NCBI GenBank assembly: GCA_028288315.1
Contig: JAQBNY010000124.1
Span: 1 to 28,948 of the forward strand
DNA: 28,948 nt
DNA from: Mucilaginibacter sp.
GTDB lineage: Bacteria; Bacteroidota; Bacteroidia; Sphingobacteriales; Sphingobacteriaceae
Direction: 5' to 3'
Part shown: piece by piece, positions 23,835 to 28,948 of the stretch
Numbering within the stretch: the first letter of the stretch is position 1
How the letters are laid out: each line of letters starts with the position of its first letter
Made by a program: the position numbers and the translations under genes
Notes under the pieces: generated by a model
Database searches by the model: none
What the model was told of the DNA's origin: nothing
The model's input: only the letters and a program-made list of their open reading frames with translations

Positions 23835-24137
23835 ATGATCTATTACACACAACTTATTTTTATAAAGCCTGAATATGAGCAGGAGTTTCATGCTTTTGAA
23901 GAGCAAGTGTTGCCGCTTTTAAAAGACCATAACGGCGAACTTGTTTATCGTATCAGGCCGGATAAAAGCGCGTTTATTGAAAGCAGCCGGGAATTACCTT
24001 ATGAGATCCATTTGGTAACCTTTAACAGCAAAGCTGATTTTGAGCGCTACAAAGTCGATCCGAAGCGCTTAGAGTCTATGGAAATGAAAAACAAGTCCGT
24101 GGAAAAGATAGTTTTAATTGAAGGTGTCGCGTTGTGA
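23835..24137 (+). CDS. Small DUF1330-like (dimeric alpha-beta barrel) protein
   Basis: A 100-aa cytoplasmic protein. The start chosen is ATG 23835; a GTG two codons upstream is possible. The sequence begins MIYYTQLIFIKPEYEQEFHA, then FEEQVLPLLKDHNGELVYRI, and later YEIHLVTFNSKADFERYKVD. The order strand, helix, strand, strand (EIHLVTF), helix fits the ferredoxin-like fold of the DUF1330/antibiotic-biosynthesis-monooxygenase type, which dimerises into a small barrel. No catalytic residue can be named. Codon use returns to that of the chromosomal background, so it is probably not part of the adjacent TIR/Roco cassette, and it faces away from it. Confidence 0.7.
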   Translation: MIYYTQLIFIKPEYEQEFHAFEEQVLPLLKDHNGELVYRIRPDKSAFIESSRELPYEIHLVTFNSKADFERYKVDPKRLESMEMKNKSVEKIVLIEGVAL

Positions 24138-24198
24138 TGATGGTTGAGCTATAGATGAGCTTGCAGTATCCCCCGTACAAGTCGCTACCTTGCAGGAG

Positions 24199-24224
24199 AG
24201 ATGCCGAAATAAATTCGGCATGAC
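24199..24224. repeat. 26-bp palindromic repeat, copy 2
   Basis: Perfect 8-bp stem ATGCCGAA/TTCGGCAT around ATAAA. It matches 8523-8548 at 24 of 26 positions. Confidence 0.7.
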
Positions 24225-24394
24225 CGTGGCTCCGGATTAAAAAGCACGGGGGCTTCCGTCAGAGCGGGCGGGCCAGCGTTGGCGGTAAGGCCAGTTTAGC
24301 TTTTTCGCGTGATGCGAGCAAAATGAGACATCCAGAAAAAGCGTTAAGAACCGGCAGGGAGCGCGAGAAGCATTCGCTCTGACATGAACTTTTG

Positions 24395-24420
24395 CTTCTT
24401 TTCTTTCAAGAGAAAAGAAG
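24395..24420. repeat. Perfect 10-bp hairpin in the repeat-dense spacer
   Basis: Arms CTTCTTTTCT (24395-24404) and AGAAAAGAAG (24411-24420) with loop TTCAAG. No T-run follows, so it is more likely an interspersed palindrome than a terminator. Confidence 0.6.
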
Positions 24421-24565
24421 TAGCCTCCGCGGCAATGAGCGGGCTACAGTTCATTACAGCACATGCCGGACCTACAGTCCTATGAGATTACCACCTCACC
24501 CTCGCACACATACATACCCACATATGTTTCTCGCAATGATATGATTCTTTGATAAAGCCTTGCCA

Positions 24566-24601
24566 TAAAATAAAACGGGCAAAGCCTTTTATGCTCTGCC
24601 C
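24566..24601 (-). terminator. Terminator of the NHL lipoprotein gene
   Basis: Arms 24577-24585 and 24593-24601 form a 9-bp stem with one wobble pair (minus strand GGGCAGAGC/GCTTTGCCC). It is followed by GTTTTATTTTAT on the minus strand, about 30 bases past the stop. Confidence 0.85.
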
Positions 24602-24631
24602 GCATTACGCCTTTTATGGGGTGATATTGCA

Positions 24632-25702
24632 TTATAATCTCCGTTTGATAACCCTGATGGCGAAATTCGTCACATCGGCAATAAAAATACCATAGGGTTT
24701 TACGGTAATGCCTCCAACATCAAAGAATTGCGCCTGGCCACCTGTGCCATCCATATACCCCTTCGAGTATGGGCTGATGACGGTTTCTATGCCGGTGTCA
24801 CTAAGGTGGCTCACCATGTTTAGCTGGCCTGCCTTGCTGTCAAACAATTTTTTTCCTAAAAAGAAGTTTTCCTTGCCGGTAGCATTAAATTCCTTGTCGC
24901 GTTTAGCTACGGCAAAGTCGCTAATAGAGACGTTTCCTTCGGTTGGGCCCAGCCGATAGAATGTGGTAACGGTACCATCTAAAGTTACCTTGCGCAGCTT
25001 TTGCCCAAAGCTACTGCTCGGGCTGTTGTTATCAATTACCCAAAGGGTGTTATCGGCAGCGTACCTAATGTTCGTAATATTGTTAAAACGGGCGTTGGCG
25101 CAGGTACCGTCGGCATTACCGCATACACCAGTTTTGCCGGCCAGTATAGTGGCGGTTCCGTTACGGGTTAATTTTACTATTCGGTGGTTGTCCGTGTCGG
25201 CAATGTACAGGGTGCTGTCGGGCCCAATAGCCAGGTCGAAGGGGTGATTAAGCCCAATGCTCACGGGTATGTTTGTTACATGATTGTTCTTATCTACTTT
25301 AACAATGCTGTTTGTAATTACAAGTGCGGCATATACGGTACCGCTTTCGCCCGCTTTAAGGCCCACTATGTTACTGTGGGCAGGGAGTATGGCTTTGGTA
25401 GAGGTAACACCAGCCTGCGTTATCCCATAAATCTTGTCGTTTACAGGGGACGAAGCATACAGCATACCGTTGGCGGCGCTACACAGTCTTAAGGGATGGT
25501 TTAAACTCGTGTCTTTAACCAGAGTGGTTACCTCGTAAAGCTCGCTCACGCTGGCCAGGCTGCCGATTTGGTTTAATGTTGTAGATAACTCATTGGTAGC
25601 CGTTTGAGGTAATAAGGTCTGGTCTTTTTTACAAGTTTGCAAGAAAAAAGCAACCGTAAGCGCACCTGCTAACACAAATACTTTTTTGTTTAGTGTTTTC
25701 AT
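24632..25702 (-). CDS. NHL-repeat beta-propeller lipoprotein
   Basis: A 356-aa lipoprotein. The signal MKTLNKKVFVLAGALTVAFF is followed by LQTC with lipidated Cys24. The rest is a beta-propeller of NHL-type repeats, clearest at NHPFDLAIGPDSTLYIADTD followed by NHRIVKL, and again near ARFNNITNIRYAADNTLWVID and GGITVKPYGIFIADVTNFAI. About six blades fit the length. Such proteins usually bind ligands or partners at the cell surface; no catalytic motif is visible. It has a -7 box about 50 bases upstream and its own terminator, and stands alone. Confidence 0.85.
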   Translation of the reverse strand: MKTLNKKVFVLAGALTVAFFLQTCKKDQTLLPQTATNELSTTLNQIGSLASVSELYEVTTLVKDTSLNHPLRLCSAANGMLYASSPVNDKIYGITQAGVTSTKAILPAHSNIVGLKAGESGTVYAALVITNSIVKVDKNNHVTNIPVSIGLNHPFDLAIGPDSTLYIADTDNHRIVKLTRNGTATILAGKTGVCGNADGTCANARFNNITNIRYAADNTLWVIDNNSPSSSFGQKLRKVTLDGTVTTFYRLGPTEGNVSISDFAVAKRDKEFNATGKENFFLGKKLFDSKAGQLNMVSHLSDTGIETVISPYSKGYMDGTGGQAQFFDVGGITVKPYGIFIADVTNFAIRVIKRRL

Positions 25703-25752
25703 AGCAAATTGGTTTTAATGGTTTTAACGGAGGAAGGGCGGGGCTGCAGAAA

Positions 25753-25760
25753 CAAAAATA
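25753..25760 (-). promoter_or_regulatory. Candidate -7 promoter box of the NHL lipoprotein gene
   Basis: TATTTTTG on the minus strand, an exact TAnnTTTG match 50 bases before the ATG. No TTTG at -33 spacing. Confidence 0.45.
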
Positions 25761-25854
25761 GGCGGATGTACCGATAGTATAATACCCTTGTAAAGGGTTG
25801 CCTAAATATTGTGTAAGAATTCATACAATTTCCTCACTGGTTTAAGTATAAGGA

Positions 25855-26016
25855 ATGATTTGTAAGCTTGTGTATGAAAAAGACGGCTTAACCGGCCTTA
25901 AACGCCTAATGAATTATACAAGTTATAAAGAAATTTTTGACAAAGAATTTAATGTTAGAAATGAAGGTATCAATAACTTCTTGCGAATGGCTGTCAGTGA
26001 GCAATCAAATCGGTAG
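25855..26016 (+). pseudogene. Possible gene remnant, 53-codon frame
   Basis: An open frame from ATG 25855 to TAG 26014-26016, with an in-frame stop two codons before the ATG. It encodes MICKLVYEKDGLTGLKRLMN, then YTSYKEIFDKEFNVRNEGIN, then NFLRMAVSEQSNR. The pattern yEKdGLtgLkrL ... F.v....inNFLR looks like the C-terminal helices of a larger protein, as in peptidase MA-like metalloproteins, rather than a random frame. No signal or complete domain is present. It could also be a genuine small protein or chance. Confidence 0.3.
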
Positions 26017-26150
26017 TTACATGGCTTATCAACCATTGCCCCACTCATCCACTGGTCGATGACATGATTCTTTAATCCCCCACCCCAAATTTTACATTAA
26101 ACAGTATATTCCCGCTGGTGCTAACTCTATGAATCACCGCTGGTTTTGCG
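26017..26150. other. Spacer before uvrA
   Basis: No gene or repeat seen apart from the uvrA promoter at its end. Confidence 0.4.
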
Positions 26151-26158
26151 TATATTTG
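26151..26158 (+). promoter_or_regulatory. Candidate -7 promoter box of uvrA
   Basis: TATATTTG, an exact TAnnTTTG match 68 bases before the ATG. No clear TTTG 19-20 bases upstream. Confidence 0.5.
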
Positions 26159-26226
26159 CGAACTTTTTTAGTATTAACGCGGCCACAGCAAACCAAGTTG
26201 TATCTGCCTTGTTTTCTGAAGTAAAT

Positions 26227-28948
26227 ATGATTGAAAAACCGTTAGACCTGGGCGAGCAAAGTGAAGTTGAAGTGTATGGTGCCCGGGTACATAATTTAAA
26301 AAATATTGATGTTTCTTTTCCGCGTAATAAGCTGGTTGTTATAACCGGGTTAAGCGGCAGCGGTAAATCGTCACTGGCATTTGATACTATTTATGCCGAG
26401 GGACAACGCCGTTACATGGAAACATTTTCGGCCTACTCGCGCCAGTTCATGGGCGGTATGGAGCGCCCGGATGTTGACAAGGTATCGGGCTTGAGTCCGG
26501 TTATTGCCATTGAGCAAAAAACCACCAGCAAAAACCCGCGCAGTACAGTTGGTACCATTACCGAGATATATGATTTTATGCGTTTGCTTTTTGCACGCGC
26601 AGGCGATGCCTACTCCTACACCACCGGTGAAAAAATGGAGCGCATGAGCGAAGATCAGATCCTGAAAACCATTTTTGAAAAATTCGACGGGCAACCTGTT
26701 AACATATTGGCGCCCGTGGTAAAAGCCCGTAAAGGTCATTACCGCGAATTATTTGAGCAGATACGCAAACAAGGTTACCTGAAGGTTTACATTGATGGCG
26801 CTATTGCTGATGTGGAGCCCAAAATGCAGGTTGACCGTTACAAGATACATGATATTGATATTGTGGTTGACCGCTTAGTGGTAAGCGAAGCAGACAGCAA
26901 GCGTTTATATACTTCGCTGCAGTCGGCTTTAAAGATTTCTAAGGGCATTATCCGTATTGCTGACAAGGATAATAATACAGCATATTTCAGCAAGTTTTTA
27001 ATGGACCCCGTATCGGGTATATCATATGACGAGCCTCAGCCAAATACCTTCTCGTTCAACTCGCCTTATGGCGCTTGTGAAAAGTGTAACGGCCTGGGCT
27101 ATATATTTGAAGTGGATGAAGCGTCGGTGGTGCCAAATCCCAAATTAAGCATCCTTAATGGTGGCCTTGCCCCAATTGGCGAGTACCGCGAAACATGGAT
27201 ATTTCAGGTATTGAAGGCGCTGGCCAAAAAATATGAGTTCTCTTTATCAACCCCGATAGAAAAATTAACGCGCGAGCAACTGGATATTATCCTGAATGGT
27301 TCGCCGGATATGATCACCGTTGCGGTTGAATACAATAAGTGGAACGTACAAAACTACCAAATCTCGTTTGATGGTATAATCCGGATGCTGGAAGAGCAGC
27401 AGGAACGTCGTAATGACGAAGGTATGGACGATATGGAAAACTATCGTGTATTGCGTACTTGTCCGGTTTGCGACGGTGCCCGTCTTAAAAAAGAATCGCT
27501 GCACTTTAAGGTGGATGCGAAAAATATTTTCGAGCTGGCCTGCATGGATATCACCACACTTAACGCCTGGTTCACCAATCTGGAAGACAGATTGAGTGAG
27601 CGCCAGAATGTTATTGCCAAAGAAATTTTAAAAGAAATTCGTGCACGTATTGGCTTTTTGCTGGATGTTGGTTTGAGCTACTTAACCTTAGATCGTACGG
27701 CCAAAACACTTTCAGGTGGCGAAGCGCAGCGTATTAGGCTGGCAACGCAAATAGGTTCGCAGCTAATGAACGTAATGTACATTTTGGATGAGCCGAGCAT
27801 TGGCCTGCATCAGCGTGATAACGAGCGTTTAATAAACGCTTTGAAAAATCTGCGCGACTTAGGTAATACCGTTTTAGTTGTTGAGCACGATAAGGACATG
27901 ATAATGGAAGCCGACCACGTAATAGATATGGGCCCGGCTGCAGGTGTACACGGCGGCGAAATAGTGGCACAAGGCACCCCAGCCGAACTGATGGCCTGCC
28001 ATACCCTTACTACATCATATATTAACGGTGAACGGGAAATTGCTACCCCGAAACAACGCCGTGAGGGTAATGGTAAAATATTAAGCCTTAAAAAAGCTAC
28101 CGGTCATAACCTTAAAAAGGTATCTGTAGATTTCCCTTTGGGTAAACTAATTGGGGTAACGGGGGTATCGGGCAGTGGTAAATCAAGTTTAATCACCGAG
28201 ACCTTATACCCTATTCTTAACCACCACTTTTTTAGGGCCAAGAAACACCCGCTGCCTTATGAAAAAATTGAGGGCCTGGAGCATATTGATAAAGTAATTG
28301 AGATAGATCAAACACCAATCGGCCGTACGCCGCGCTCAAACCCGGCTACTTATACCGGAGTGTTTTCTGATATTCGTAACCTTTTTGTAGCACTGCCCGA
28401 ATCACGTATCCGGGGTTACAAACCGGGCCGTTTCTCGTTCAACGTAAAAGGCGGCCGTTGCGAAACCTGCCAGGGCGCCGGCCAAAAGGTTATTGAAATG
28501 AACTTTTTACCTGACGTGCAGGTACCATGCGAAGAATGTGGCGGTCGCCGTTACAATCGCGAAACGTTGGAAGTACGGTATCGTGGTAAATCCATTAGTG
28601 ATGTGCTTGATATGAGCATTGAAGATGCAACCCCATTTTTTGAGCATATCCCGGCTATATACCGTAAAGTTAAAACACTTTTTGATGTTGGTTTGGGCTA
28701 TATCACATTGGGACAATCATCAACCACCCTATCTGGTGGCGAAGCGCAGCGTGTTAAGTTAGCTACTGAACTATCCAAAAAAGACACTGGCAACACTTTC
28801 TATATATTGGATGAGCCTACTACAGGCTTGCACTTTGAAGATATTAATGTATTGCTTGGTGTACTGTATCAACTGGTTGATAAAGGCAATACTGTATTAG
28901 TAATTGAGCATAACCTGGATGTTATAAAGGTTGTTGACCATGTAATTG
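26227..28948 (+). CDS. uvrA: Excinuclease ABC subunit A (3' end beyond window)
   Basis: DNA damage recognition ATPase of nucleotide excision repair. The first 907 codons are present; roughly 25-40 residues are missing at the right edge. First ATPase: Walker A GLSGSGKSSLAFDT (K47), signature LSGGEAQRIRLATQIG, Walker B YILDEPSIGLHQRDN. Second ATPase: GVSGSGKSSL (K652), signature LSGGEAQRVKLATEL, ILDEPTTGLHFEDI. The C-terminal zinc module is complete (C745, C748, C768, C771). In the first zinc module only the second pair is present (C284, C287, CEKCNGLG); the position of the first CxxC reads F257-L-M-D260. Start ATG 26227 puts the conserved YGARVHNLKNIDV near residue 19. A single gene with its own promoter. 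Confidence 0.97.
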   Translation, partial: MIEKPLDLGEQSEVEVYGARVHNLKNIDVSFPRNKLVVITGLSGSGKSSLAFDTIYAEGQRRYMETFSAYSRQFMGGMERPDVDKVSGLSPVIAIEQKTTSKNPRSTVGTITEIYDFMRLLFARAGDAYSYTTGEKMERMSEDQILKTIFEKFDGQPVNILAPVVKARKGHYRELFEQIRKQGYLKVYIDGAIADVEPKMQVDRYKIHDIDIVVDRLVVSEADSKRLYTSLQSALKISKGIIRIADKDNNTAYFSKFLMDPVSGISYDEPQPNTFSFNSPYGACEKCNGLGYIFEVDEASVVPNPKLSILNGGLAPIGEYRETWIFQVLKALAKKYEFSLSTPIEKLTREQLDIILNGSPDMITVAVEYNKWNVQNYQISFDGIIRMLEEQQERRNDEGMDDMENYRVLRTCPVCDGARLKKESLHFKVDAKNIFELACMDITTLNAWFTNLEDRLSERQNVIAKEILKEIRARIGFLLDVGLSYLTLDRTAKTLSGGEAQRIRLATQIGSQLMNVMYILDEPSIGLHQRDNERLINALKNLRDLGNTVLVVEHDKDMIMEADHVIDMGPAAGVHGGEIVAQGTPAELMACHTLTTSYINGEREIATPKQRREGNGKILSLKKATGHNLKKVSVDFPLGKLIGVTGVSGSGKSSLITETLYPILNHHFFRAKKHPLPYEKIEGLEHIDKVIEIDQTPIGRTPRSNPATYTGVFSDIRNLFVALPESRIRGYKPGRFSFNVKGGRCETCQGAGQKVIEMNFLPDVQVPCEECGGRRYNRETLEVRYRGKSISDVLDMSIEDATPFFEHIPAIYRKVKTLFDVGLGYITLGQSSTTLSGGEAQRVKLATELSKKDTGNTFYILDEPTTGLHFEDINVLLGVLYQLVDKGNTVLVIEHNLDVIKVVDHVI

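Larger units (their letters stand above)
24138..24576. other. Repeat-dense spacer without genes
   Basis: About 440 bases with no credible coding frame. It contains, in order: a 26-bp palindrome (24199-24224), a perfect 9-bp inverted repeat GTCAGAGCG (24258-24266)/CGCTCTGAC (24375-24383) enclosing a GC-rich segment, and a perfect 10-bp hairpin (24395-24420). Confidence 0.6.

Noticed and set aside
24963..25492. Plus-strand frames inside the NHL lipoprotein gene
   Set aside because: They are shadows of a clear beta-propeller lipoprotein on the other strand.
26371..26739. 122-codon minus-strand frame inside uvrA
   Set aside because: uvrA is unmistakable in this interval; the antisense frame is incidental.

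Overview
The window looks like chromosome of a Bacteroidota bacterium of the Sphingobacteriaceae type (Mucilaginibacter/Pedobacter-like). The reasons are: promoters of the form TTTG-N19-TAnnTTTG upstream of several genes; almost no Shine-Dalgarno sequences; many short lipoprotein signals ending in a Cys lipobox; a YtxJ protein; type I asparaginase, FKBP lipoproteins and NHL lipoproteins typical of the phylum; and intergenic spaces with palindromic interspersed repeats. The genus is inference only. No rRNA, tRNA, CRISPR array or transposase gene was seen.

Layout. 1-80 is the start of a small minus-strand gene, probably helix-turn-helix, cut by the window edge. 421-8352 is a minus-strand heavy-metal efflux block, in transcription order: OmpR-type response regulator, sensor histidine kinase, CzcC-like outer membrane channel, CzcB-like lipoprotein adaptor, CzcA-like RND pump, terminator. 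A 93-bp palindromic repeat and a promoter with a perfect 10-bp inverted repeat split it into regulator and pump halves. 8458-13506 is a minus-strand housekeeping run: DHH phosphoesterase, two tandem FKBP-type prolyl isomerases, a TatD nuclease and asparaginase I, separated by clear hairpin terminators. 13548-14129 is ndk on the plus strand with promoter and terminator. 14145-15546 is recF plus a DUF721 gene on the minus strand. 15810-17820 is a plus-strand run: a membrane-anchored TPR protein, ribH, a 35-residue lipoprotein and ytxJ. 17862-19388 is an S4/pseudouridine synthase with a very long disordered basic N-terminus. 19485-20393 is a lytic transglycosylase with promoter and terminator.

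The accessory region is 20400-24600. Its core is a visibly AT-richer two-gene operon on the minus strand: a free TIR-domain protein (143 aa) whose end overlaps the start of an 800-aa LRR-Roc-COR-TIR protein (a bacterial Roco protein with a TIR effector domain). Both TIR domains keep the candidate catalytic glutamate. The operon lies between inverted copies of a 30-bp repeat (27/30 identical) and among other repeats. It resembles a sensor-switch-effector immune or conflict module and is the most likely undescribed system here; the immune role is inference. It is followed by a small DUF1330-like gene, a repeat-dense spacer, an NHL-repeat lipoprotein on the minus strand, a possible short gene remnant, and uvrA running off the right end.
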